NCBI GenBank assembly: GCA_023667015.1
Contig: JAMPAX010000002.1
Location: forward strand, 118,259-182,258
DNA: 64,000 bases
Direction of reading: 5' to 3'
DNA from: Muribaculaceae bacterium
GTDB lineage: Bacteria; Bacteroidota; Bacteroidia; Bacteroidales; Muribaculaceae
Shown here: positions 16,080-24,300 of the stretch, one piece after another
Layout of the letters: each line of letters opens with the position of its first letter
Position numbering within the stretch: position 1 is the stretch's first letter
Notes under the pieces: generated by a model
Told to the model about the DNA's origin: nothing
What the model saw: only the letters and a program-made list of their open reading frames with translations
Database searches by the model: none
Program-made: the position numbers and the translations under genes

Positions 16080-17657
16080 ATGATAACCCGATTAGTTCGA
16101 CTCTATTTCGACCGCATTCTGCGGGGGCTCGACCGTTGCAACGGTAGGGAAGCAGCTGTGCAGACTGCCCAGTTGCAACGACTATTGGACTATGCCTCGA
16201 CTACCGATTTCGGGATTTCTCATGAATTCGGCCGACTGTATGAGTCGGTGTCCCCCGCTGAGCTTTCGAAGGCCTTTGCTGAGGCTGTCCCCATGTCGGA
16301 ATATGAGGACCTGCGTCCAAGCATTGTGAGGATGATCGAGGGTGAGCCGGATATACTCTGGCCCGGCATTTGCCGACGCTTTGCCCAGTCGTCGGGCACG
16401 AGCGGAGGCAGGTCGAAGTATGTGCCGGTCACTGATGATGCACTGTCACTAAATCATTATGCCGGAGCGGCCGCAGGTGTGGCTCTCTATCTGCGATCAA
16501 ATCCGCAAAGCCGTCTCTTCTCAGGAAAAAGCTTTATCTTAGGAGGGTCTTTTTCATCCACCTATAAAGGGGCGGATTCGCGAGTCAAAATCGGCGACCT
16601 TAGCGCATCGCTGATTTCGGCGATGCCACCATTAGCGGGTCTCTTGCGCGTTCCCTCGCTGAAGACTGCTCTGATGTCTGACTGGAGTGTGAAACTCGAT
16701 GCCCTGGCGCGCGAAGCAGCTCCGGAGAATGTCTCAAATATTTCGGGAGTTCCGAGCTGGTTTCTCAGAGTGCTCAGGCGTGTGATGGAGCTCCGCGGAG
16801 CCTCTTCTATCCGCGAGGTATGGCCAAATTTAGAGGTCTTTTTCCATGGGGGGATCTCTTTCGAGCCCTACCGCCGGGAGTATGCTGAAATATGCGGACC
16901 GGAAGCAGGCACTCCTGAAGGGGGAACTGCAGGGATGAGATATTTTGAGAACTATAATGCATCTGAGGGTTTCTTCGCGGCTCAGAACTCTGCAGGCCCG
17001 GGACGCCGTCCGATGAGGCTTCTTCTTAATATCGGTGTTTACTATGAATTTCTACCCCTCAATTCGGACACTCCGCTAAATGTAGCTCAAATAGAGGCCG
17101 GTAAGGTCTACGAACTTATCGTCACCAGTTGCAATGGTCTATGGCGCTATCGTCTGGGAGATACGGTGCGCATTGAGTCGCTCTCTCCGCTGACTATCAC
17201 TATGGAGGGACGCACAAAGAGTTTTATCAATGCCTTCGGGGAGGAGCTGATGGAGGCTAACGCTGAGGAGGGTATGGCCCGGGCTTGTAGCGAGACGGGC
17301 GCAACTGTGGCTAACTATACCGCCGCTCCGGTGTATGCCCACGGCTCACGTCGCGGTTGCCATCAATGGCTCATCGAATGGTCTACACCCCCGGAAAATG
17401 TCGATGCTTTTGCGGAGGCTCTCGATAGGGTACTTTGCGAGTTGAACTCTGACTATGATGCTAAACGTTCGCATACAATCTTCCTCGACCCTCCCCAAAT
17501 TGTCCCTATCCCGGCGGGGACGTTCGACCGCTGGCTATCTTCGGCAGGCAACCATAAGCTTGGCGGCCAGCGGAAAATACCACGATTGAGCAACGACCGT
17601 CATATAGCCGATGATATCCTCCGTCTGCTGAACAATATCGCGCCGAAATCGTTATAA
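16080..17657 (+). CDS. GH3-family (auxin-responsive promoter-like) acyl-adenylating protein
   Basis: The 525-residue protein resembles bacterial members of the GH3 superfamily, ANL-type adenylating enzymes first known from plants. The ATP-binding P-loop-like motif is RFAQSSGTSGGRSKYVPVT (~residues 100-118). The middle conserved block is NYNASEGFFAAQ, and the adenylation core includes LWRYRLGDTVRIESL. The C-terminal domain ends with GGQRKIPRLSNDRHIADDI. Plant enzymes conjugate carboxylic acids to amino acids; the bacterial substrate is unknown. It lies 54 bases after the glycosyltransferase-like gene and 18 bases before the amylase gene. Confidence 0.85.
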   Translation: MITRLVRLYFDRILRGLDRCNGREAAVQTAQLQRLLDYASTTDFGISHEFGRLYESVSPAELSKAFAEAVPMSEYEDLRPSIVRMIEGEPDILWPGICRRFAQSSGTSGGRSKYVPVTDDALSLNHYAGAAAGVALYLRSNPQSRLFSGKSFILGGSFSSTYKGADSRVKIGDLSASLISAMPPLAGLLRVPSLKTALMSDWSVKLDALAREAAPENVSNISGVPSWFLRVLRRVMELRGASSIREVWPNLEVFFHGGISFEPYRREYAEICGPEAGTPEGGTAGMRYFENYNASEGFFAAQNSAGPGRRPMRLLLNIGVYYEFLPLNSDTPLNVAQIEAGKVYELIVTSCNGLWRYRLGDTVRIESLSPLTITMEGRTKSFINAFGEELMEANAEEGMARACSETGATVANYTAAPVYAHGSRRGCHQWLIEWSTPPENVDAFAEALDRVLCELNSDYDAKRSHTIFLDPPQIVPIPAGTFDRWLSSAGNHKLGGQRKIPRLSNDRHIADDILRLLNNIAPKSL

Positions 17658-17675
17658 TAATAAAACTCTTATTCT

Positions 17676-19088
17676 ATGAAAACTCCATTGAAACTTATAC
17701 TCTGCGCTTTGGCTCTGCTATGCGTCCCCTGCGTGGTTTCTGCAAAGAAGAAGAAAGCTCCGGCTCAACTCCCCCCTGCTTCCGCTCCGGCACCGGAATG
17801 GATGGACAACGCTGTCATATATGAAGTCAATCTGCGTCAGGCTACCCCCGAACGTAACCTACGAGGTATGCAGAAGGAACTCCCCCGCCTTAAGGATCTC
17901 GGTGTGGATGTTCTCTGGCTGATGCCTATCCACCCTATCTCTGAGAAGAATCGTAAGGGTACGCTCGGCTCATACTATGCCGTGCAAGACTATAAGGCTG
18001 TGAACCCACAGTTTGGCACCATCGAGGATCTTAAGGAGTTTGTACGTACGGCCCACACCCTCGGCATGAAGGTGATTCTCGATGAGGTCTGCAATCATAC
18101 CGGCGCGGACAATATATGGGTCTCTGAACATCCTGAATATTACGCTCGTGATGCTAAGGGTAATTTCATCTCTCCTTACGATTGGACTGATACCTATAAG
18201 CTGGACTATTCGAATCCGGCTACTCGCGCGGCTATGACCGACGTGCTGAAGTTCTGGGTCGCTGAGGCTGACATTGATGGTTATCGCTGCGATGTTGCCG
18301 GCGAGGTGCCCACAGATTTCTGGGATGCGGCTACTGCTGAGCTACGCGCTATCAAGCCCGTATTTATGCTCGCTGAGGCTTCCAAGCCGGAATTGCTCGT
18401 GTCTGCTTTCAATGCGGACTACGCTTGGCCTATGAAGGATGTCTTCAATGCAATCGCCGCCAATAAGGGGGTAAACCAATATGCTGTAGACAAGAATCAG
18501 AATCTCCGCAAGCTCACAGGTGCCGACATCTTCGTTCTGCTCGAACAGCAGAAGAAGGAGTACCCCGCCGGCGCTATCCATATGAATATGGTGACTAATC
18601 ATGACCTGAATTCCTGGGAGGGCACTGAGTTTGACCGCTATGGGAAGGGTCTCGGCGCTTTCGCCGTTCTGAGCTATACTCTGCCGGGTATGCCGATGAT
18701 GTATACCGGTCAGGAGGTGGGCTTCAACCATGCTTTCGAGTTTTTCGAGAATGACAGTATCCGGCCTGTCTATACTCCGAACCAAATCACTACCTTCTAC
18801 GAGATGCTCAACGCGCTGAAGCATAATCATCCGGCTCTTAATGCCACGAATCCCTCCGGACAGATGACACAATGGCAGACTATCAATCCGGACGTGGTAG
18901 CATTCACACGCACTGCCCCGGAGGATAAGGTGACAGTCATCGTCAATCTCAGTAGCGACGATACTCAGATTACTTTCCCGGATCTCGCTCCTAATGTGGA
19001 TTCAATGGTCAATTACTTCACCGGCCAGCCGGCGCAGCTCCCCGACCATCTGGGTCCATGGGAATTCGCAGTGCTCGTAACTCCCTAA
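17676..19088 (+). CDS. Exported GH13-family alpha-amylase-like glycosidase
   Basis: A 470-residue protein with a Sec signal peptide (to ~23, VPCVVSA) and a lysine-rich segment after it. The GH13 conserved regions are complete: I, VILDEVCNHTG; II, GYRCDVAGEVP with the nucleophile Asp; III, FMLAEASK with the acid/base Glu; IV, MVTNHDLNSWEG with the transition-state Asp. A small C-terminal beta domain ends the chain. It should cleave or rearrange alpha-glucans in the periplasm or at the surface. The chain is short for a multidomain pullulanase, so a simple alpha-amylase or maltogenic activity is likelier. Confidence 0.9.
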   Translation: MKTPLKLILCALALLCVPCVVSAKKKKAPAQLPPASAPAPEWMDNAVIYEVNLRQATPERNLRGMQKELPRLKDLGVDVLWLMPIHPISEKNRKGTLGSYYAVQDYKAVNPQFGTIEDLKEFVRTAHTLGMKVILDEVCNHTGADNIWVSEHPEYYARDAKGNFISPYDWTDTYKLDYSNPATRAAMTDVLKFWVAEADIDGYRCDVAGEVPTDFWDAATAELRAIKPVFMLAEASKPELLVSAFNADYAWPMKDVFNAIAANKGVNQYAVDKNQNLRKLTGADIFVLLEQQKKEYPAGAIHMNMVTNHDLNSWEGTEFDRYGKGLGAFAVLSYTLPGMPMMYTGQEVGFNHAFEFFENDSIRPVYTPNQITTFYEMLNALKHNHPALNATNPSGQMTQWQTINPDVVAFTRTAPEDKVTVIVNLSSDDTQITFPDLAPNVDSMVNYFTGQPAQLPDHLGPWEFAVLVTP

Positions 19089-19114
19089 TACCTAATACTT
19101 GAAATCTATAATCC

Positions 19115-20359
19115 ATGGATAAAATATCAGCCGCGGCGCTTGCCGCGGCTCTCTTCTTCTCTTTTCAGTCGGCTGTCGCTGAGCCGCTTGATTCCCTTGG
19201 GCGCAAACATCTCCATGACAATGCTCCGGCGGGCAACTCCGGCTCGGGTATTGTCGGTGTCTCTGTGCCGGGCAAGTTTCATCTGTCGTTTGGCGGGCAG
19301 GTGAAAGCTGTGGCCGTCGCAGATTTTGGCCATCCTATTTCTTCTCCGGATATGTTCACTACCTCAGAGATTCCTATGGGACCCACTAATGGCAACGGCT
19401 CGGAATTTAAGATTTCGGCTCGTCAGACTTCCCTGTATCTGAATGCCGTAGCTCTCCCGGAGTCATCGAATCGTGTCGGAGCGTATATTTCTTTTAATCT
19501 TGTAGATCAAAATTATATACCACAGCTGGTCTATGCCTATCTGCGTTGGCGGGGAGTGCAGGCAGGCTACGATTATACTCTCTTCTCTGACCCCTTAGCC
19601 ACACCGGGTGGTATCGACTACGAGGGTGTTAATTCTCTGTTGGCTACGGGAGTGGCCGGGCTTCGTTGGACCGGTAAATTTGGCATCGATCGCCGCTGGT
19701 CGGTAGCCGTTGGCCTGGAGTCGCCGCGACTATCTCTGACTGAGGCATCCCTGAACGGGAAAATCATTGCAGGGAAAGTTTCGCAACGATTGCCGGATAT
19801 CCCTGTAGCACTGACTTATTCTTGGGCTGAGGGAGCACACGTACGATTGGCGGGCATGTTCCGCAATCTCTATACACGCAACTTTCTATCTGAGAAGAAC
19901 ATTGATTATGTCGGCTGGGGTATTCATCTTTCAGCTGTCGTCAATCCGGTAGCGCCATTGACATGCTATGCGGCCGGCTGGTACGGGCGTGGCATCTCCA
20001 ACATTTGTCAGGATCTCAATGGGATTGGTCTTGATTTAGTGCCGACGACAGATGGTCGGGGTCTGACACCGCTTAAGGCGTGGGGAAGCTACGTCGGCAT
20101 ACAATATAATTTTTGCAATAATTGGAGCGTAATAGCTACATACTCACACATTCGCACCTATCCACAGAGATATGCCGGAGGCTCCACATCCCGGGAATCT
20201 CAATATCATTGGGCGCAATATGCAAGCGGCACTCTCAACTATAGCTTCAACAAATACCTCGGAGCCGCCATAGAATACATCTGGGGGCGTCGAGCCAACT
20301 GCAACGGCACGCGAGCTGCCGACACCCGGTTGCAGGCTGCCCTAACCCTAACCCTATAG
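19115..20359 (+). CDS. Outer-membrane porin-like beta-barrel protein
   Basis: The 414-residue protein has a signal peptide (to ~22, FQSAVAEP) and then alternating aromatic/polar strands throughout, for example KFHLSFGGQVKAVAVADFG, QPL-type loops and GVQAGYDYTLFSDPL. This last segment, with the preceding LRWRG, resembles the DcaP/OprP-like porins, where the early strands read in the same order. It follows the amylase gene by 26 bases, so passage of oligosaccharides is possible but speculative. The final residues (ALTLTL) lack the terminal aromatic common in barrels. Confidence 0.7.
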   Translation: MDKISAAALAAALFFSFQSAVAEPLDSLGRKHLHDNAPAGNSGSGIVGVSVPGKFHLSFGGQVKAVAVADFGHPISSPDMFTTSEIPMGPTNGNGSEFKISARQTSLYLNAVALPESSNRVGAYISFNLVDQNYIPQLVYAYLRWRGVQAGYDYTLFSDPLATPGGIDYEGVNSLLATGVAGLRWTGKFGIDRRWSVAVGLESPRLSLTEASLNGKIIAGKVSQRLPDIPVALTYSWAEGAHVRLAGMFRNLYTRNFLSEKNIDYVGWGIHLSAVVNPVAPLTCYAAGWYGRGISNICQDLNGIGLDLVPTTDGRGLTPLKAWGSYVGIQYNFCNNWSVIATYSHIRTYPQRYAGGSTSRESQYHWAQYASGTLNYSFNKYLGAAIEYIWGRRANCNGTRAADTRLQAALTLTL

Positions 20360-20366
20360 TTGCTCC

Positions 20367-21134
20367 CTACTGATGTTTTTTAAGCCAAAAGTATAGCAGG
20401 GCTTTCAGGTGGCGGCGGCCTAAGGGGGAGAAGGGACTGCGGCGGGTGGCTCTGCGCCAGTCGTGGGTCAGTCGCAATTCGGGAAGATAGTCTATGGTTT
20501 TCCCTATGCTCCTGACTCGCATACAGTAGTCGGCGTCTTCTGGACCATAGAATATACGGTCGTCGAGTTTGCCTACTTGCTCATAGGTTTGCCGACTGAA
20601 CATCTGAAAGGCTCCAATTAGGTAAAAAGGATGTCGCTTCTTTAGCTCTTCCCTTTCAATTCTCAGCTCCTTACCCCTGCGAAGTATATGTGCCAATTTG
20701 ATTTTTAATCCCGGATAGGGCTTTGCCGATGATTGCAAATCTCCATCGGGAGAATATAGAGCCGGGGCACAAATACCGCAGTCCGGATGAGTCTTCAAAT
20801 ATGACAGACATTCCTTGATTGTGGCTATGTCGGCTATAGTATCGTTGTCAAGCAGCAGGAGGTAGTCGCCGCAAGCACGGTCAAGTCCGACATTTCTACC
20901 TCCGGCAACCCCATAGTTATGGTTGAGAGGAACTTTCTGTATCTTGTCTGTATCTATACCTGATTCCTCACGCCATTGCTCCACAACCGCCAATGTGTCG
21001 TCAGTAGACCCGTTATCCACCAACACCACTTCCACAGCCAAGTCACCATCCCTTAGCAGAGGCAATAAAGAGCGAAGGAGACGCATGGTCATCTCCCGCT
21101 GATTAAAAGTCAGCACAATAACAGACAGTTTCAT
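20367..21134 (-). CDS. Family-2 glycosyltransferase
   Basis: A 255-residue soluble GT-A enzyme. The N-terminal nucleotide-sugar binding strand is KLSVIVLTFNQ, followed by VVLVDNGSTDDT, the DxD metal site LLLLDNDT, and a late acidic motif GPEDADYCMRVR. All the residues missing from the relative at 14832 are present here. I chose the ATG at 21134; an upstream TTG would add only two residues. It converges on the porin-like gene with 7 bases between the stops, and is 18 bases downstream of the radical SAM gene, likely in one operon. Donor and acceptor are unknown. Confidence 0.88.
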   Translation of the reverse strand: MKLSVIVLTFNQREMTMRLLRSLLPLLRDGDLAVEVVLVDNGSTDDTLAVVEQWREESGIDTDKIQKVPLNHNYGVAGGRNVGLDRACGDYLLLLDNDTIADIATIKECLSYLKTHPDCGICAPALYSPDGDLQSSAKPYPGLKIKLAHILRRGKELRIEREELKKRHPFYLIGAFQMFSRQTYEQVGKLDDRIFYGPEDADYCMRVRSIGKTIDYLPELRLTHDWRRATRRSPFSPLGRRHLKALLYFWLKKHQ

Positions 21135-21152
21135 AACCAAATCTCAATTGTT

Positions 21153-22598
21153 TTAATGAAACAGTTTTATGCGCAGGGCCTTCCCGGCGGCTTTCAATTC
21201 GCTCCAGGAGGAGAAGCGTTTCATCTGCTTCCAGATGAAGCGCGGTGAGAGAAAATAGCTGAGATTGTTGCGGAAGAGGAGTCGCTCCATCTCGTCGGCG
21301 GAGATATGCGGCAGGTCGAGTATCGACTCATGTTGCACATCCGTGGGGCGATACTCCCCACCCTTAATCCAACCGTTTTCCTTGCAAATCTCATAATATT
21401 CGGTGCCGGGGAAGGGGGAGACGATGTTGAACATCACCTGGTCAACATCCAGTCGCTTAGCCTCACGCAGTGTGTTCAGGACTGTCCGGCGAGTCTCAAG
21501 AGGAGAGCTGCCAATCAGCACGTTGAGCTTTACGGGCACCTTATATTTCTTCAATAGGGATATAGCCCGCCGGATATCATCGGGGGTGATTCCCTTCTTA
21601 ATATATTTAAGGATATCAGCGTCGAAAGATTCTATGCCAAGATCCACGTACATACATCCCGACTCGCCCAGGAGTTTGGCTATCGGCTCAGTAATGGCAT
21701 CGACACGTGCTTGGCAACCCCAGACGATACCATGCTTGCGCATGATACGGCAGATGCCGGCGGTGCGCTCCTCGTCCCAGATGAAGTTGTCATCCATAAA
21801 GCCAATAGCGCGATATCCTTGGGCGGCAAGCTCATCAATCTCCTTCTCCACACTCTGCATGGAGCGGAAGCCGATGGGAGGCTTGCGACCGGGATGCTGC
21901 CGGCGATACTCAATCTCGCGAGCAAAGGTCAGCGACGAGGGGACGCAATATAGACAATGGAAGGGACAGTTGCGCGAGGTGAACATCGTCGTATATGGCC
22001 CGGTCTTGAGCTTCGGGTTATGATACACCCTTCCGGCGAGCAGGTCGCGCGCCGGAAATGGCAGCTCATCGAGCTTGTCGTTGAGAGGACGCGGCGAGTT
22101 GCGTACCATCTCCCCTTCAGCATTGCGATATACTACGCCCCGGACATCCACAGGCAGCTCACCGTCAGCGAGCTTGGAGAGGAGTTCGAGGAGCGTCAGC
22201 TCCGGCTCACCGCGAACTATAAAGGTAGCGGGATATTTCAGGGCCTTGTCAATGTAGTACGTAGCACCGGGGCCCAGAAGGATGACCGGCTTGTCGGGGT
22301 GATACTTCCGGATAATACCGATAGCATGCAGGTCACTCTCCAGGGAGAGATTCACCGTCCAGATTATGTAGACATCAGATATGTCAGAGGCTATAAATTT
22401 ATCGAAATCCTCCTTCGGAGGGTTGTCGAAGACAAAATCATGGTAGCTCACTGAGTGGCCGCCGAGCTCTCTGACAGCGGCAGCGGCTGTCAGCTCATAG
22501 ATATTAATCATCGGGTAGACAATACGGGTGCAACCTGCGGAGCGTTCAGCGGGAAACTTATTGTCATAGCAAGGCGGAATCAAAAACGCAACTTTCAT
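21153..22598 (-). CDS. B12-binding-domain radical SAM protein
   Basis: The ATG at 22598 gives a 481-residue protein (MKVAFLIPPCYDNKF). Longer readings to 22793 add a Cys-rich stretch that overlaps the upstream gene and is not credible. The N-terminal ~150 residues form a cobalamin-binding-like domain. The radical SAM cluster motif CPFHCLYC lies near residue 195, and a GFMDDNFIWD stretch and SSPLETRRTVLNTL follow in the barrel. Such proteins catalyse methylations, ring changes or thioether chemistry; the reaction here is unknown. The downstream glycosyltransferase suggests glycan, lipid or natural-product modification. Confidence 0.85.
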   Translation of the reverse strand: MKVAFLIPPCYDNKFPAERSAGCTRIVYPMINIYELTAAAAVRELGGHSVSYHDFVFDNPPKEDFDKFIASDISDVYIIWTVNLSLESDLHAIGIIRKYHPDKPVILLGPGATYYIDKALKYPATFIVRGEPELTLLELLSKLADGELPVDVRGVVYRNAEGEMVRNSPRPLNDKLDELPFPARDLLAGRVYHNPKLKTGPYTTMFTSRNCPFHCLYCVPSSLTFAREIEYRRQHPGRKPPIGFRSMQSVEKEIDELAAQGYRAIGFMDDNFIWDEERTAGICRIMRKHGIVWGCQARVDAITEPIAKLLGESGCMYVDLGIESFDADILKYIKKGITPDDIRRAISLLKKYKVPVKLNVLIGSSPLETRRTVLNTLREAKRLDVDQVMFNIVSPFPGTEYYEICKENGWIKGGEYRPTDVQHESILDLPHISADEMERLLFRNNLSYFLSPRFIWKQMKRFSSWSELKAAGKALRIKLFH

Positions 22599-22665
22599 AA
22601 AATTATAACGAAAGTGCAAGCTGTAATATTTTGCAAGCAGACAGCGATTACAAGATTTATAAAAA

Positions 22666-23193
22666 TCATATCGGCGATATACGTCGTGGGTGGGCGCGTC
22701 GGCCGGGTAGCAGACCGAGCAGCGAAGCCTCGAGCTGAGCGGAAAGGGAGGTGCGTAGTGACAACTGTTCGTCGGTGAGCTCGCGCCCATCACGTATCAA
22801 CAGCCATTCGGCTGTCATCTTGCGCGAGATGAAGGTGGAGAGAGCCGACTTCAGCATCTCTACATCCCGCGGACAGTCACGCCTACGCAAGGACACCTTC
22901 AGGATACCGTTCGAACCATAGAGGGTCCATCCCCGCGGAGCCATCAGAGCAGAAAGTTCCACAATGGCATGACGGCGAAGAAGAGCAGTGATAGAATCAT
23001 CACCACTATTGGGAGCCATACGCCGAAAAATCGCCAAGTCACTCCCGGCAACAGTCTCGGCAACATACATTGCCAAGACGCGAAAATTCGAGTCTATCTC
23101 CGAGAAAGACACCTCAACCTCGACCTCCCCCGCAGAGGGAGCTTCAGAAAACTCCCGGCAATAAAATTCATTCAAATCATCAAAATAAGCCAT
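22666..23193 (-). CDS. Hypothetical protein, 175 residues
   Basis: I do not recognise this family. I chose the Met at 23193 (MAYFDDLNEFYCREF); the longer reading from 23250 would begin inside the likely -7 box at 23248-23255. The protein is soluble, with an acidic N-terminal half (EVEVEVSFSEIDSNF) and a basic C-terminus (PGRRAHPRRISPI). A central alpha/beta region contains VELSALMAPRGWTLYG. It lies 67 bases upstream of the radical SAM gene and is divergent from the S24 repressor gene. Confidence 0.65.
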   Translation of the reverse strand: MAYFDDLNEFYCREFSEAPSAGEVEVEVSFSEIDSNFRVLAMYVAETVAGSDLAIFRRMAPNSGDDSITALLRRHAIVELSALMAPRGWTLYGSNGILKVSLRRRDCPRDVEMLKSALSTFISRKMTAEWLLIRDGRELTDEQLSLRTSLSAQLEASLLGLLPGRRAHPRRISPI

Positions 23194-23212
23194 AAATTTG
23201 CATATACAAAAT

Positions 23213-23228
23213 CTAAATATTAATTTAG
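23213..23228. promoter_or_regulatory. Possible operator palindrome
   Basis: CTAAAT-ATTA-ATTTAG is a perfect 6-base inverted repeat about 20 bases downstream of the -7 box of the minus-strand gene, in the region shared with the S24-type repressor. It could be a repressor site, but AT-rich palindromes of this size arise by chance. Confidence 0.25.
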
Positions 23229-23247
23229 CAGCGTTAATTTTCTTTTG

Positions 23248-23255
23248 CAAAGATA
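23248..23255 (-). promoter_or_regulatory. -7 box for the hypothetical/radical SAM/GT operon
   Basis: TATCTTTG on the minus strand fits TAnnTTTG exactly, 55 bases before the start at 23193. No clear -33 TTG is visible. Confidence 0.5.
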
Positions 23256-23331
23256 TAACACAGGGGAATAAATGAATTTATATTGATTGCATATGGGGGC
23301 GATTGAAAATCGCCCTTCCAACACACCTATT

Positions 23332-23973
23332 ATGGAAAATGTAAAGACACGCCTTTTGGCTTATTTGAAGAGCAAACGGATTTCGCAGAAGGAGTTTGCT
23401 GAGAGCTTGGGGGTAGCTCCAAGCTATGTAGGAGCTATGCGCAAGTCGCTGTCGTCGCAGAAACTTGCCAAGCTTGAGACAATTTATCCCGACCTTAATA
23501 TAGGGTGGTTGTTATCCGGAGGTGGGGAGATGATACGCACGCCACAGCGTGACTCTATGGCTGTGGCAGGTTACGAGGTACCCCTTTTGCCCGTGGCGGC
23601 CTTTGCCGGCAACCTGTCGTTGTGGAGTCGCGGGGTCAGTCGCGAGGAGTGTAATATGGTGCAATCGCCGGTGAGGGGTGGCGACTACGCCATACCAATT
23701 TGTGGCGACAGCATGGAGCCCGACTTCCACGACGGTTCGACGTTAGTCATCAAACGCATCGATGATCGGGCCTTCATCCCCTGGGGCTCGCCATTAGTAG
23801 TAGACACTATTAATGGTGTACTGTTGAAAGACCTATATCCCGACGACATCAACGATGGCTACCTATGGGCAAAGAGTCGCAACCCGAAATATCCACCGAT
23901 ACATATCCCGAAAGAGACCATACTCGGCCTTTACCGAGTACTCTGCAGCCTCAAACTTTTCCCGACCCTATAG
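23332..23973 (+). CDS. S24/LexA-like transcriptional repressor
   Basis: The 213-residue protein (start at MENVKTRLLAYL; a longer reading from 23287 is less likely) has an N-terminal helix-turn-helix (~1-65, RISQKEFAESLGVAPSYVGA). A C-terminal S24 peptidase-like domain follows, with catalytic Ser127 in CGDSMEPDF and Lys166 in GVLLKDLY, 39 residues apart as in LexA-type proteins. The AFAG and VAGY stretches near residues 80-90 are candidate autocleavage sites. Such proteins repress phage, mobile-element or stress genes and are inactivated by self-cleavage. No phage genes are nearby, so it may be a resident stress regulator, perhaps of the divergent minus-strand operon. Confidence 0.85.
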   Translation: MENVKTRLLAYLKSKRISQKEFAESLGVAPSYVGAMRKSLSSQKLAKLETIYPDLNIGWLLSGGGEMIRTPQRDSMAVAGYEVPLLPVAAFAGNLSLWSRGVSREECNMVQSPVRGGDYAIPICGDSMEPDFHDGSTLVIKRIDDRAFIPWGSPLVVDTINGVLLKDLYPDDINDGYLWAKSRNPKYPPIHIPKETILGLYRVLCSLKLFPTL

Positions 23974-24088
23974 ACAAGTCATAAGTATTAGTTATGAGTA
24001 ATGTCGCTAAATTAGCGACAGGTTTATGAGTTTATGAGTTTAAAGGATTTGCTTGATAGACGTCCTATTCTACTTAGAATCATAAACC

Positions 24089-24142
24089 AAAAACAGAAAT
24101 TATTTAATTTTTGCAGGCAAAAATTAAATAATTTCTGTTTTT
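24089..24142. terminator. 26-bp perfect hairpin terminator
   Basis: Two 26-base arms (24089-24114 and 24117-24142) are exact inverted repeats separated by AG. The arms begin with A-runs and end with a run of seven or more Ts, so the hairpin can end transcription from either side. It separates the repressor gene from the promoter of the surface protein. Confidence 0.8.
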
Positions 24143-24166
24143 TTATGGATATATAAAAATTTATAC

Positions 24167-24174
24167 TATCTTTG
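24167..24174 (+). promoter_or_regulatory. -7 box of the 1162-residue surface protein gene
   Basis: TATCTTTG is an exact TAnnTTTG match about 25 bases downstream of the hairpin, giving an untranslated leader of about 120 bases. I see no clear TTG at -33; T-rich sequence lies there instead. Confidence 0.55.
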
Positions 24175-24300
24175 CCTTTCGAAAGGCTATAGCTTTTCTG
24201 TTTTTAGTTGACATTTTGACTCACAAGAGACATTTTTGAGAGCCTTAATTAGTATTTATTGTTTTTATATACAACTATTTAACAACTTTAACCGACAATT

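Larger units (their letters stand above)
23974..24300. other. 327-base intergenic stretch before the large surface protein
   Basis: No gene is supported here. In order it holds a small hairpin (TGTCGCTAA/TTAGCGACA, 24002-24020), two copies of TTTATGAG (24023-24038), a large terminator-like hairpin (24089-24142), a -7 box (24167-24174) and a leader of roughly 120 bases up to the ATG at 24301. Confidence 0.7.

Noticed and set aside
22599..22793. N-terminal extension of the radical SAM protein
   Set aside because: The extra 65 residues are Cys-rich, out of character, and overlap the upstream gene; the Met at 22598 gives a normal start.
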